This document shows positions 36,908 through 45,834 of a stretch of DNA of 64,000 nucleotides, in pieces; positions within the stretch are counted from its first letter, which is position 1; each line of letters begins with the position of its first letter. This stretch comes from Arthrobacter sp. Alg241-R88. Its GTDB lineage: Bacteria > Actinomycetota > Actinomycetes > Actinomycetales > Micrococcaceae. The translations under genes were made by a program, and so were the position numbers. Below the pieces are notes generated by a model. It worked only from the letters and a program-made list of their open reading frames with translations. It had not been told where the DNA came from and did not search any database. Location: positions 17,686 to 81,685 of the forward strand of contig NZ_UNRG01000009.1 of the NCBI RefSeq assembly GCF_900537115.1. The letters run 5' to 3'.

Positions 36908-37351
36908 ATGGAACTGCTGTGGGAAATCGCCGGCTGGGCCGGCGCGGCGGCGATCCTCAGTGCATATCTGTCAGTTTCCATGGGCTGGTTGAAGGCCGGC
37001 CGGGGCTTCCAGACGGCGAACCTGCTCGGCGCCATCGCCTTCATCATCAACGGCACGTTCCACGGAGCGTGGCCCTCCGTGGTCACGAATGTCGCCTGGT
37101 TCCTTATTTCCGCCATCGCGCTGATCCGGATGCGTTCGACGGACCAGCCGCCGGCGGCGCCTGTTGAAGCGCCGCCGGTTCAGTTCCCGGGCGTCCCCGA
37201 CACAACCGGCCAGATCGCGGTTGTTGAGGCCGTTACTGCGGCCGTCCACGGCGACGTCCCGGCACGCGCGGCTGCCTGCCACGCCAGCCTGGGCCATGAA
37301 AGCTCCCTGCATTCCGTGCCCATGGCAGCCGGGGTGCACGAAGGGCGCTAA
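36908..37351 (+). CDS. CBU_0592-like small membrane protein
   Basis: 147 residues. Three hydrophobic helices in residues 5-75 (EIAGWAGAAAILSAYLSVS, then FQTANLLGAIAFIINGTFHGAWPSVVTNVAWFLISAIALIR), followed by a Pro/Ala-rich cytoplasmic tail. Matches the CBU_0592 family, which has no assigned function. Convergent with the next operon. Confidence 0.75.
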   Translation: MELLWEIAGWAGAAAILSAYLSVSMGWLKAGRGFQTANLLGAIAFIINGTFHGAWPSVVTNVAWFLISAIALIRMRSTDQPPAAPVEAPPVQFPGVPDTTGQIAVVEAVTAAVHGDVPARAAACHASLGHESSLHSVPMAAGVHEGR

Positions 37352-37384
37352 CCGGCCTCCTCGCCGCCGGCACTGCCGCGAACT

Positions 37385-38374
37385 CTATTGCCCGATGGGT
37401 GCCGGCCCGAGGTCGTCGAGCAGTTTCTGCATGGCCACGTACGCCTTGTTCCGGTAGGCGATCAGCTCGGGAATCCGCTCGGCCGGGACGTTGAGGAAAC
37501 CCGCGCCGGTCTTGGTGCCGAGCTTTCCGGCGTCCACCAGGTCACTGAGGATTTTCGGGGTGGCAAACCGCTCCGGGAAATCCTTTTGCAGGGACTTGTA
37601 GCAGAAGTTGTACACGTCCAGCCCGGCCATGTCAGCGATGGCGAACGGGCCGAAGAACGGCAGCCGGAACCCGAAGGTGGTGCGAACCAGGGTGTCCACG
37701 TCGTCCGCCGTCGCGATGCCCTGCTCCACCAGCTGCGCTGCCTCGTGGAAGAGCGCGTACTGCAGGCGGTTGAGGACAAAGCCGGTGGCGTCCTTGACCA
37801 CGGCGGTCTGTTTGCCGGCTGCGTGGACCAGCCCGCGGACGGCGCCGATGGTGGCGGCAGACGTACCGGCGTGCGGAATGATCTCGACGCCCGGGATGAA
37901 GGGCGACGGGTTGGAAAAGTGCACACCGAGGAACCGTTCCGGGTTGGTGACTGGCCCGGACAGCTCGGCAATGGAGATGGTGGAGGTGTTGGAGCCGATG
38001 ATGGCGTCAGGCCGGGCGGCGGCACTGATGCGGGCCAGCGTCTGGTGCTTGACGGCGATGACTTCGGGGACCGCTTCCTCGATGAAGTCCGCGTCCGCGA
38101 CGGCTTCCTCGATGTCCTTGGCGGCCCAGAGGTTCTGTTTCAGGATCTCGGTGGCTCCTGCGGGAAACAGCCCGTCGGCCACGAACTGGTCAGACTCCAC
38201 CAGGAGGCGGTCGTAATTGGTCCGGGCCACCTCTGCAGACACGTCGGAGAGGGCCACGTGGGCTCCGCCCAGCGCCAGGACCTGGGCGATCCCGCCGCCC
38301 ATGTAGCCGGAGCCGACGATGGCGATTTTTAGGGCGCCACTGGCGGCGGCCGCGTTGGATGCTGGTTCGGTCAT
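37385..38374 (-). CDS. 3-hydroxyacyl-CoA dehydrogenase family oxidoreductase
   Basis: 329 residues. NAD-binding GSGYMGGGIAQVLALGG near residues 20-36, then GVHFSNPSPFIPGVEII (catalytic His-like position) and the C-terminal helical domain (FGFRLPFFGPFAIADMAGLDVYNF). In this context, last gene of a carbohydrate operon, it may oxidise a hydroxy-acid or sugar-derived substrate rather than an acyl-CoA. The ATG starts 2 bp after the RpiB-like stop; an upstream in-frame extension was rejected. Confidence 0.85.
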   Translation of the reverse strand: MTEPASNAAAASGALKIAIVGSGYMGGGIAQVLALGGAHVALSDVSAEVARTNYDRLLVESDQFVADGLFPAGATEILKQNLWAAKDIEEAVADADFIEEAVPEVIAVKHQTLARISAAARPDAIIGSNTSTISIAELSGPVTNPERFLGVHFSNPSPFIPGVEIIPHAGTSAATIGAVRGLVHAAGKQTAVVKDATGFVLNRLQYALFHEAAQLVEQGIATADDVDTLVRTTFGFRLPFFGPFAIADMAGLDVYNFCYKSLQKDFPERFATPKILSDLVDAGKLGTKTGAGFLNVPAERIPELIAYRNKAYVAMQKLLDDLGPAPIGQ

Positions 38375-38376
38375 GG

Positions 38377-38862
38377 TCAGACTGCCTTCGTTGATTCGGG
38401 TTCGTAGGAGCAGATGGCGTCCACCTTGGCGGCGGAGGCTGAGTTTTCGTCGAAGCGGTAGTCGAGCCATTCGCCCACCAGCTTTTTGGCCAGTTCCAGG
38501 CCGATGACGCGTTGGCCCATAGTGAGTACCTGCGCGTTGTTGCTCAGCACGGACCGTTCAACGGAGTAGCCGTCGTGGGCGGTGACGGCGCGGATCCCCG
38601 GGACCTTGTTGGCCGCTATGGCCACGCCCAGCCCGGTGCCGCAAATCAGCAGGGCACGGTCAGCCCCGCCGTCGGCCACTTTGCGTGCGGCATCGACGGC
38701 CACGTGCGGGTAGGCGGTGGTGTCGCCGGCACCGACACCTACGTCCAGCACGGACGCGACGCGGTTGTCCGCTTCCAGCAGGGCCTTCAGCGCTTCCTTG
38801 TATTCGACGCCCGCCTCGTCGTTGCCAATCACGATGCGCCATCCTGGTGCTGCGCCGCTCAT
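38377..38862 (-). CDS. RpiB/LacAB-type sugar-phosphate isomerase
   Basis: 161 residues. RpiB fold: catalytic Cys C74 in LICGTGLG, VTAHDGYS and SNNAQVLTMG. Classical RpiB interconverts ribose-5-P and ribulose-5-P; paralogues next to DhaK-like kinases act on tetrulose phosphates (DerI/EryI type, erythrulose-4-P to erythrose-4-P). The operon context favours the latter. The start overlaps the kinase stop by 4 bases. Confidence 0.85.
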   Translation of the reverse strand: MSGAAPGWRIVIGNDEAGVEYKEALKALLEADNRVASVLDVGVGAGDTTAYPHVAVDAARKVADGGADRALLICGTGLGVAIAANKVPGIRAVTAHDGYSVERSVLSNNAQVLTMGQRVIGLELAKKLVGEWLDYRFDENSASAAKVDAICSYEPESTKAV

Positions 38863-40643
38863 GCGCGTGCTCCGTGTCCGGCCAGCCGGGAATCCGCCAC
38901 CCGGGGATCGGGCAGGGGCTGCTCCAAAAAATCGAGGTAGTCAGAAACCCGGGTCGCGATCAGGGCAAAGGAAACCGCTCCGGGGTCCGGGTGGCCCAGG
39001 CTTTTCTCGGCCAGCGGCCGGGCGCGCCCCTTCAGCGGGCGCAGGGATACGGTGGCGTCGGCTGCCTGGCGGGCGGCGGTGACCGCGGCGGCCAACGCCC
39101 CGGTCACGGATGCCCCGGCGTCGAGCGCGGCCAGGAAGGCGTCCCGGAAGGGAAGCAGCGCGTCCACCATGGTCTTATCGCCCGGTTCCGCTTTGCCCAG
39201 GGTGGTGACGGCGTCCGCGAATGCGGTCACGGCCGCCGCCGCGTCCTCGCAGCGGTACGAGTCCTTGTTGCCGAGGCTCCGTCCGGCGGCCGCCAGGGCG
39301 GATCCCCACAACGCCCCGGACGTTCCTCCCGCGCGTTCGCTCCACGCTTCCCCGGCCGCGGTGAGCACCCGCTGAACGGACGCCCCGTCTGACGAGGCAT
39401 CCCGGGCTGCCGCCGCCGCGGCGTCCACGCCCCGGCGCATGCCGATGCCGTGGTCGCCGTCGCCGGCGATCGCGTCCAGCCTGCCCAGTTCCGTCTCATG
39501 TTCGACGACGGCGTCCTGCATCTGGGCGAGCACCGCGGCTGCCAGCCGGCCCAGGTCAGCCGCTGCCGCCGTCGTGCCTTCCACTTCAGCGGCAGCAACA
39601 TCCTCCGGAACAGCCAGTTGGACCCGTGTCCGGCGTTCCCGTCCGGCCATGTTCCCCTTGCGGAATCCGGGGGTATCGGCCGGGGCAGACCAGTAGCGCT
39701 CCAGTTCCTCGTCCAGCCACAGCAGCGTCAGGGACAGGCCGGACATGTCCAGGCTGGTGACCAGCTCGCCGCACTCCGGCTCCACGATGGTCAGGCCTGC
39801 AGCGGTGAGGAGCTTCTCCACCTTGCCGAACAGCAGGAACAGTTCCTCGTACTTGACCCTGCCCAGGCCGTTGAGGATGGCCACCACACGGTTTCCGGCA
39901 TCATCCGGTTTGTCTTTGAGCAGCGGGGAGACGAGCAGTTCCGCAAGTTCGGAAGCCGTGGGCAGGGGGTGTTCGGAGATCCCGGGTTCCCCATGGATGC
40001 CCAGGCCCAGCGACATCTGGCCGGCCGGAACCTGGAACAGCGGCTCGGCAGCGCCCGGCAGCGTGCAGCCGTCAAAGGCAACACCGAGGGAACGCGTGCG
40101 GTAGTTGGCGCGGACGGCGAGCCGTTCGACGGCGTCCAGGTCCAGCCCCGCTTCGGCGGCCGCGCCGGCGATCTTGAAGACCGTGAGGTCACCGGCAATG
40201 CCGCGGCGTTTTTCGATCTGGTCCAGTGGGGCACTGGCGATGTCATCCGCAACAAGGACGGTCCGGGTGTCGATGCCTTCGGCGTTCAGCCGCTGCTGTG
40301 CTTCGCCGAAATGGATCACATCCCCGGCGTAGTTGCCGTAACTGAACAGCACGCCGCCACCGGCGTTGGCAGCCTTCGCCACCCGGTAGGCCTGCCCGGC
40401 AGACGGCGACGTGAAGATGTTGCCGCACACCGCACCTGTTGCCAGGCCAGGCCCCACCAGGCCGGCGAAGGCCGGGTAGTGCCCGGAACCGCCGCCCACC
40501 ACCACAGCCACCTGGCCGGCAGGCACTTCGGTGGAGCGGACCACGCCGCCGTCCACCCGGGCAACATAGCCGCGGTTGGCCGCCACCAGGCCGTCCAATG
40601 CCTCCTCCGCAAAGTCTGCGGGGTCGTCGAAGATTTGGGTCAT
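38859..40643 (-). CDS. DhaK-DhaL fusion kinase, possibly erythrulose kinase
   Basis: 594 residues. The DhaK part (1-330) has GGGSGHYPAF (50-59) and H217 in GIHGEPG, the substrate-binding His that forms a hemiaminal with the ketose. The DhaL ATP-binding part (about 370-575) has the Asp-rich IAGDGDHGIGM and GGTSGALWGS. This is the ATP-dependent single-chain type. With the RpiB-like gene it resembles tetrulose kinase/isomerase pairs (DerK/DerI), so erythrulose phosphorylation is a good hypothesis; dihydroxyacetone is the alternative. ATG preceded by GAGGAAACC. Confidence 0.87.
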   Translation of the reverse strand: MTQIFDDPADFAEEALDGLVAANRGYVARVDGGVVRSTEVPAGQVAVVVGGGSGHYPAFAGLVGPGLATGAVCGNIFTSPSAGQAYRVAKAANAGGGVLFSYGNYAGDVIHFGEAQQRLNAEGIDTRTVLVADDIASAPLDQIEKRRGIAGDLTVFKIAGAAAEAGLDLDAVERLAVRANYRTRSLGVAFDGCTLPGAAEPLFQVPAGQMSLGLGIHGEPGISEHPLPTASELAELLVSPLLKDKPDDAGNRVVAILNGLGRVKYEELFLLFGKVEKLLTAAGLTIVEPECGELVTSLDMSGLSLTLLWLDEELERYWSAPADTPGFRKGNMAGRERRTRVQLAVPEDVAAAEVEGTTAAAADLGRLAAAVLAQMQDAVVEHETELGRLDAIAGDGDHGIGMRRGVDAAAAAARDASSDGASVQRVLTAAGEAWSERAGGTSGALWGSALAAAGRSLGNKDSYRCEDAAAAVTAFADAVTTLGKAEPGDKTMVDALLPFRDAFLAALDAGASVTGALAAAVTAARQAADATVSLRPLKGRARPLAEKSLGHPDPGAVSFALIATRVSDYLDFLEQPLPDPRVADSRLAGHGARA

Positions 40644-40710
40644 GGTTTCCTCATTGAATCCTTGGTTGGGAAGGCCGGGCTTGCGGCCGTTGAGCATTTA
40701 CGCGGGTTGG

Positions 40711-41712
40711 TTACACCGGGGCGAGTTTCGCCGCCGGCTGTTGCCGCCCCTGGGCCACCTGGCTTGTGCCCAGCGCGTAGCCGTCTGCCTTGGGGAGCAC
40801 ATGCCGGCGGAGGTAGTCCTGGTTGCTTGCCGCCACGCTCAGGCCGTCTCCGCCGTAGTGCTCGGTGCAGAGGATGCCCTGGAAACCGACGGACAAAGCC
40901 AGTTTGAAGGCCTCGCGGTAATTGATGAGGCCGCTTTCCATGGGTGCCGGCATGGTCACGTACATATCGCGGGCCACGTCCTCGTCCCGGAAGTAGTTCT
41001 TCAGGTGCCAGTAGTTGGAGAACGGCAGGGTCTTGGCCACCAGCTCCCGCCAGTCCTCCACCGGCCGGTGCAGCCGGATCAGGTTGCCGAGATCCGGGTT
41101 AAGCCCGACGTTTGGGAGTCCAATGTCCTGGACAAGGTTCACGGATGAGTTCGCGGTGCCCAGGTACGTGTCCTCATACATCTCGAGCGAAAGCAGGACC
41201 CCCACCTCGGCAGCGTGCCGGCCAAGGTCACGGATCCGGCTTACTGCCTTGCCCCAGGTTTCCCTGTCATCCACCGGGTCCTTGTGGCCTTCCACTGTCC
41301 AGAACCACAGCTGCTTTTGCTGCTCCGGCGTGATGGCCTGGTGGAGGCCGATGGACACCACCTCGCAACCCAGCTCCGCCGCCGCGTCAATGGTCCGGTG
41401 GCTGTACGCAAGGTTGGCTTCCCAGTTGGCCTCGTCTATGACGCTGCGGCGGATGGCGGAAATGGCTGGAATACCGATCCCAACTTCCGCCGCCGCCTGC
41501 TTGAACTCCGCGAGGCGGTCCCGTCTGAGGTCGCCGGGACGGACCCAGCTGTCCGTCAGGTCTGCATTCGCGAACCCGGCTTCCTTGACCTCGGTGAACG
41601 CTTCCGCCCACGCCGACGGATCGGCGTCATTGATGTGCGTTCCCGCGGCGTTGGTGCCCGGAAACGGCAGCATGGCGGCGGCGATGGGCCAGTTTTCCGC
41701 TGTGTAGGCCAT
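40711..41712 (-). CDS. Xylose-isomerase-like TIM barrel sugar isomerase/epimerase
   Basis: 333 residues, AP_endonuc_2 fold. Possible metal ligands: Glu in LSLEMYEDT, Asp in GLNPDLGNLI and Glu in ILCTEHYGG. No signal peptide. The ATG lies 2 bp after the Gfo/Idh stop and 67 bp separate it from the kinase gene. It could be an isomerase, epimerase, keto-sugar lyase or decarboxylase; sequence alone does not decide. Confidence 0.8.
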   Translation of the reverse strand: MAYTAENWPIAAAMLPFPGTNAAGTHINDADPSAWAEAFTEVKEAGFANADLTDSWVRPGDLRRDRLAEFKQAAAEVGIGIPAISAIRRSVIDEANWEANLAYSHRTIDAAAELGCEVVSIGLHQAITPEQQKQLWFWTVEGHKDPVDDRETWGKAVSRIRDLGRHAAEVGVLLSLEMYEDTYLGTANSSVNLVQDIGLPNVGLNPDLGNLIRLHRPVEDWRELVAKTLPFSNYWHLKNYFRDEDVARDMYVTMPAPMESGLINYREAFKLALSVGFQGILCTEHYGGDGLSVAASNQDYLRRHVLPKADGYALGTSQVAQGRQQPAAKLAPV

Positions 41713-41714
41713 GG

Positions 41715-42842
41715 CTAGGAAACAGCTTCCTGGGTCTGGAGCACGTCCGCACGCTCGGCCAGGACCGTTAACTCCACGGTGTCCGGCCGTTCGACCGTGC
41801 TGGTGATGCGCACGGGTGAACCGCTGTGCGCTGATTCGAGGACTGACTCCATAACGTCCAGAACGTGGTAGGCCAGGGTACCTCCCGCCCGGGGCTCGGC
41901 GCCCTGTGGGGTGGAGGCGAGGTCGGCGATGCCGAAGCCGCGTCCGGAGTCCACGTATCCCGCGGACACCGGGAGGGTTTCCCAGCCGTCGGCGCCCAGG
42001 GAGAACAGCTGGACTTCGCCATCAAAGTGGTTCGGGTCCGGCACCACCAGCGATCCGCGTTCACCGTGGATTTCGATGTTCGGCGATTTGGACTTTACGG
42101 CGTCGAAGCTCATCAAAAGGGTGGAAAGCGCACCCGAGGCGTGGGTCAGGACGCCGGTGACGTGCGAGTCGATGGCAACGGGCACCTTTTCGCCCTGCCG
42201 GGGCCCGGAGCCGATGGTTCGTTCATTGCGGGTGTGGCTCGCTGCGCCCATCACCGAGACGACCGGGCCCAGCAGGGTTACCAGGGCGGTCACGTAATAG
42301 GGGCCCATGTCCAAGAGGGGGCCGCCCCCGGGCTGATAGTAGAAATCCGGATTTGGGTGCCAGCGCTCGTGCCCTGGTGTCACCATGGTGGCGGAGGCGG
42401 AAATGGGGGCGCCGATCAGCCCGTCGTCGATGGCTTTGCGGGCGGTTTGGATGCCGGTTCCAAGTACCGTGTCAGGCGCACATCCAACGACGACGCCTGC
42501 CTGGCGCGCTGCGTCCAGCACCTCGCGTGCCTCGGCAGTTGTTGCGGCGAGGGGTTTCTCGCCGTACACGCTTTTGCCTGCGGCGATGGCCTTCAGCGCT
42601 ACCTCGGCGTGCGCGGCGGGGATGGTCAAATTCAGGACCAGTTCGACGTCGTCCGCGGCGAGGAGCTCCTCGACGGAAACGGCACGGACACCCTCGTATT
42701 GCTCCGCTACCGCCCGGGCCCGCGACGGGTCCAGGTCCGCTACCGCTACAAGCTCGATGTCCCCGAGCTTCCGGAAACTCGCCAGGTACTGCGCGATGAT
42801 GGCTCCGCAGCCGACAATTCCTACTTTCAACGGCTTGCCCAC
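41715..42842 (-). CDS. Gfo/Idh/MocA oxidoreductase
   Basis: 375 residues. The Rossmann domain starts KVGIVGCGAIIAQYLASF and EKPLA is the catalytic-lysine motif. The C-terminal sheet domain contains GGPLLDMGPYYVTAL. GTG start overlapping the ThuA gene by 16 bp. One of two Gfo/Idh enzymes in this operon; in known 3-keto-sugar pathways one copy oxidises the substrate and another reduces the product, which is a reasonable model here. Confidence 0.87.
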   Translation of the reverse strand: MGKPLKVGIVGCGAIIAQYLASFRKLGDIELVAVADLDPSRARAVAEQYEGVRAVSVEELLAADDVELVLNLTIPAAHAEVALKAIAAGKSVYGEKPLAATTAEAREVLDAARQAGVVVGCAPDTVLGTGIQTARKAIDDGLIGAPISASATMVTPGHERWHPNPDFYYQPGGGPLLDMGPYYVTALVTLLGPVVSVMGAASHTRNERTIGSGPRQGEKVPVAIDSHVTGVLTHASGALSTLLMSFDAVKSKSPNIEIHGERGSLVVPDPNHFDGEVQLFSLGADGWETLPVSAGYVDSGRGFGIADLASTPQGAEPRAGGTLAYHVLDVMESVLESAHSGSPVRITSTVERPDTVELTVLAERADVLQTQEAVS

Positions 42843-43525
42843 AGCAGGCCCCTTTCGATGATGGTGCGGACGTTGGCGTCCTGGAGGATTTCGACGCGGT
42901 GGCCCGGGGTGGCGACGAAGATGCGCCCTTTGCCCCATTGGCGGGTCCAGATGGCGGGGGAGGTGACTTCCCGGTTCCAGGGATCCCACTCCCGGACCTT
43001 CTGGGTGGTGGTGGCCAGGACGTCGATGTAGTCGTCCGAGAGCACCCAGTACTGTTCGGTGACGAGGTCGAAGTCGGGAAGGCCCTTGGTGACGGGGTGC
43101 TCGGCGGCTGCGGGCAGCATGTTCACGGTGTAGGGCACGTAGTTGTCGGACTGTTCACCGGTGCGTTCGTCCGGGTGCTTGCCTGGATGGCAGGCGAACT
43201 GGCCGCCGATCAGGTGCAGGTAGTCCGAGTTGTTCCGGTACGAGTCCGCGATCCCGCCGTGCCAGCCTGCCAGGCCCGTGCCGTTTTCCACGGCTGTCCG
43301 CAACCCCGCGAACTCATCCTTTTCGATGGTGCTCATGGTCATGCACTGCAGGATCAGGTCCACCCCGGCCATGTAGTCGGCGTCGGCATACACCTTGGGG
43401 GATTCCTCGACGCGGACGTCGTAGCCGTTGTCCTGGAGGTAGGGAATGAAGAGTTCGGTGGCTTCGTAGGGCTGGTGGCCGTCCCAGCCGCCACGGACCA
43501 CCAGGGCGTTCTTGCGTTCTGTCAT
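42827..43525 (-). CDS. ThuA-like protein
   Basis: 232 residues, class-I-glutamine-amidotransferase-like fold of the ThuA family (ALVVRGGWDGHQPYEATELF at the start, GLAGWHGGIADSYRN, GKGRIFVATPGH). ThuA proteins accompany 3-keto-disaccharide and 3-keto-glycoside catabolism, with incompletely defined chemistry. Located between the TIM barrel and the second Gfo/Idh gene. Confidence 0.85.
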   Translation of the reverse strand: MTERKNALVVRGGWDGHQPYEATELFIPYLQDNGYDVRVEESPKVYADADYMAGVDLILQCMTMSTIEKDEFAGLRTAVENGTGLAGWHGGIADSYRNNSDYLHLIGGQFACHPGKHPDERTGEQSDNYVPYTVNMLPAAAEHPVTKGLPDFDLVTEQYWVLSDDYIDVLATTTQKVREWDPWNREVTSPAIWTRQWGKGRIFVATPGHRVEILQDANVRTIIERGLLWASR

Positions 43526-43577
43526 TGTGGGTTCCTTTGGTTGGTTGACCGGCGCGTCAGGGCCGGCCAGAGTCGGG

Positions 43578-44582
43578 TCAGCGGCTGGCGAAGGCTGCGT
43601 CGAAGGCAGCAGCCGGCGGGGCGATCCGGGCGAGTTCGCGGACCATGGCCAGTGCCTGCCGTGCGCCGACGAGCCGGTCCATGCCTGCGTCCTCCCACTC
43701 GATGCTGGTGGGCCCGCTGTAGCCGATGGCGTTCAGGCTCCTGAAGATGCGGTTCCACTGAACGTCGCCGTGCCCCGCGGTGACGAAGTCCCAGCCGCGG
43801 CGCGGATCAGCCCAGGCCAGGTGGGAGCCAAGGCGGCCATTGCGGCCGTCCAACTGGCGGACCGATTCCTTCACATGCACGTGGAGGATGTGTTCTGCGA
43901 AGTCCTGCAGGAACATCACCGGGTCCAGGTCCTGCCAGATGAAGTGGGACGGGTCGAAGTTCAGCCCGAAGCTCTTGCGGTGCCCGATGGCTTCCAGGGT
44001 GCGCTTGGCGGTCCAGTAGTCATAGGCGATTTCGGACGGGTGCACCTCGAGGGCGAAGCGGACACCCACCTCGTCAAAGACGTCCAGGATGGGGTTCCAG
44101 CGGTCCGCAAAGTCCTGGTAGCCGGCGTCGATCATCGACTCCGGGGCGGGCGGGAACATCGCCACGGCCTTCCAGATAGAGGACCCCGTGAACCCTGTGA
44201 CGGTCTTGACGCCGAGGCGGGCAGCAGCCCGTGCCGTGTCCTTCATGGATTCGGCGGCCCGCTGGCGGACCCCCTCGGGATCGCCGTCGCCCCAGATTTC
44301 CGGGGACAGGATGCCCTGGTGGCGTTCATCAATGGGATCGTCACACACAGCCTGGCCGGTGAGGTGGTTGGCAATGGCGAAGACCTTCAAATGGTTCTTC
44401 TCCAGGATGTCCAGCCGGCCCTGGAGGTAGCTGTCGTCTTCCGCGGCACGGCGCGGGTCCAGGTGGTCGCCCCAGCAGGCAATCTCAAGCCCGTCAAAGC
44501 CCCACTCACCGGCGAGCTGCGCCACCTCCTCAAAGGGCAGGTCGGCCCACTGGCCGGTAAACAGCGTAATTGGTCGTGTCAT
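43578..44582 (-). CDS. TIM barrel enzyme, sugar isomerase/keto-sugar lyase-like
   Basis: 334 residues. Likely divalent-metal site: Glu in ALEVHPSE, Asp/His in NFDPSHF, His in HVHVKE and Glu in SIEWEDAG. Proteins with this signature next to Gfo/Idh enzymes include 3-keto-sugar beta-eliminases/hydratases (levoglucosan LgdB-like) and epimerases. Start at the ATG after GGAGAAGGAACC; 28 bp after the preceding gene. Confidence 0.82.
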   Translation of the reverse strand: MTRPITLFTGQWADLPFEEVAQLAGEWGFDGLEIACWGDHLDPRRAAEDDSYLQGRLDILEKNHLKVFAIANHLTGQAVCDDPIDERHQGILSPEIWGDGDPEGVRQRAAESMKDTARAAARLGVKTVTGFTGSSIWKAVAMFPPAPESMIDAGYQDFADRWNPILDVFDEVGVRFALEVHPSEIAYDYWTAKRTLEAIGHRKSFGLNFDPSHFIWQDLDPVMFLQDFAEHILHVHVKESVRQLDGRNGRLGSHLAWADPRRGWDFVTAGHGDVQWNRIFRSLNAIGYSGPTSIEWEDAGMDRLVGARQALAMVRELARIAPPAAAFDAAFASR

Positions 44583-44610
44583 GGGGGTTCCTTCTCCTGC
44601 GGTCACGTTC

Positions 44611-45804
44611 CTAAACCTTTTGCCACTGGCTGGAGTTGGCGGCGCTGGCCTCCACGGCAGCCAATACCCGCTGGACCTGCAGCGCGTCCGCGAAGGACGG
44701 TTCCGGCTGGCGGCCCTCGCCGATCGCAGTGACGAGGTCCACTACCTGGTGGGTGAAGCCGTGCTCGTAGCCCAGGCCGTGGCCGGTGGGCCACCAGTTG
44801 CCCACGTACGGGTGCTCGGGTTCGGTGACGAAGATCCGCCGGAAGCCGGCATCCGGGGACCCGGCCACGTCGTAGAAGGACAGGACGTTCATGTCCTCGA
44901 AATCAAAGGCAAGGGAGCCCTTGGTGCCGTTCAGCTCCAGGCGCATCGCGTTCTTCCTGCCCAGCGCGTAGCGCGTGGCTTCGAAGACACCGATCGCGCC
45001 TGTGGCGGCAGTGCCGCCGTCGAACTTTGCACTGAAGACGGCGGCGTCGTCTACAGTCACCTTCCCGCGCGGCGCGTCGCTGCTGATGTCGCCATGGCCG
45101 CCCAGCCCCACCAGGTCACCGGCAAGCGGACGCTCAGGGACAAACGTTTCCAGCAGCGCCGAGACGCCGGTGATGTTCTGGCCGGTAACCCACTGGGCAG
45201 CGTCGATGCTGTGCGCCCCGATGTCGCCGAGGGAACCGGACCCTGACGTGCTCTTGTCCAGCCGCCACGTCATGGGGGCATTGGCATCGGAGAGCCAGTC
45301 CTGCAGATACTGCGCCCTGACGTGCCGAAGGTCGCCGAGCCTGCCCTCGTCGACGAACCGTTTAGCCAGTGCCAAGGCCGGCGTCCGGCGGTAACTGAAG
45401 CCGCACATGGAAAAGATGCCCTGTTTGGCGGCCGTCTCCGCGGCCAGTGTCATCCGTTCGGCTTCCTCGACGGAGTTCGCCAGCGGCTTCTCGCACAGCA
45501 CGTGCTTGCCGGCCTCCAGTGCGGCGATCGCGATGTCGGCGTGGGTGTTGCCGGGGGTGCAGATATCGATCAGGTCGATGTCGTCGCGTTCGATCAAGCG
45601 GCGCCAGTCCGTCTCGACCGATTCCCAGCCGAGCTTGTCTGCCGCGGCCCGCACGCCGGCGCCATTCCTGCCGGCGACCGCGGTGAGCCGGGGCCGCAGC
45701 GGCAGGTCAAAGAACCGTGGAGCCGTGCGCCAGGCGTGGGAGTGGGCTGCACCCATAAAGGCGTAGCCGACCATGCCGACCCGCAGGGGCTTTGCGGTGG
45801 TCAT
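44611..45804 (-). CDS. Gfo/Idh/MocA dehydrogenase, LgdA-like
   Basis: 397 residues. NAD site GMVGYAFMGAAHSHAW, catalytic CEKPLA near residue 98, YRRTPALALAKRF, then GDIGAHSIDAAQW with likely catalytic Asp and His. The overall pattern, including HPY..NWWPTGHGLGYEHG, resembles levoglucosan-dehydrogenase-type Gfo/Idh enzymes that make 3-keto sugars. It follows the transporter genes directly, so it is the best candidate for the first catabolic step on the imported compound. Confidence 0.87.
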   Translation of the reverse strand: MTTAKPLRVGMVGYAFMGAAHSHAWRTAPRFFDLPLRPRLTAVAGRNGAGVRAAADKLGWESVETDWRRLIERDDIDLIDICTPGNTHADIAIAALEAGKHVLCEKPLANSVEEAERMTLAAETAAKQGIFSMCGFSYRRTPALALAKRFVDEGRLGDLRHVRAQYLQDWLSDANAPMTWRLDKSTSGSGSLGDIGAHSIDAAQWVTGQNITGVSALLETFVPERPLAGDLVGLGGHGDISSDAPRGKVTVDDAAVFSAKFDGGTAATGAIGVFEATRYALGRKNAMRLELNGTKGSLAFDFEDMNVLSFYDVAGSPDAGFRRIFVTEPEHPYVGNWWPTGHGLGYEHGFTHQVVDLVTAIGEGRQPEPSFADALQVQRVLAAVEASAANSSQWQKV

Positions 45805-45834
45805 GTTAGTTGTCCTTTCTAAGAGTTCCTGGTG

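Noticed and set aside
38377..38862. Housekeeping ribose-5-phosphate isomerase B
   Set aside because: It is embedded and translationally coupled in a catabolic operon after a DhaK-like kinase, so a tetrose-phosphate isomerase role is more likely; the symbol rpiB was withheld.
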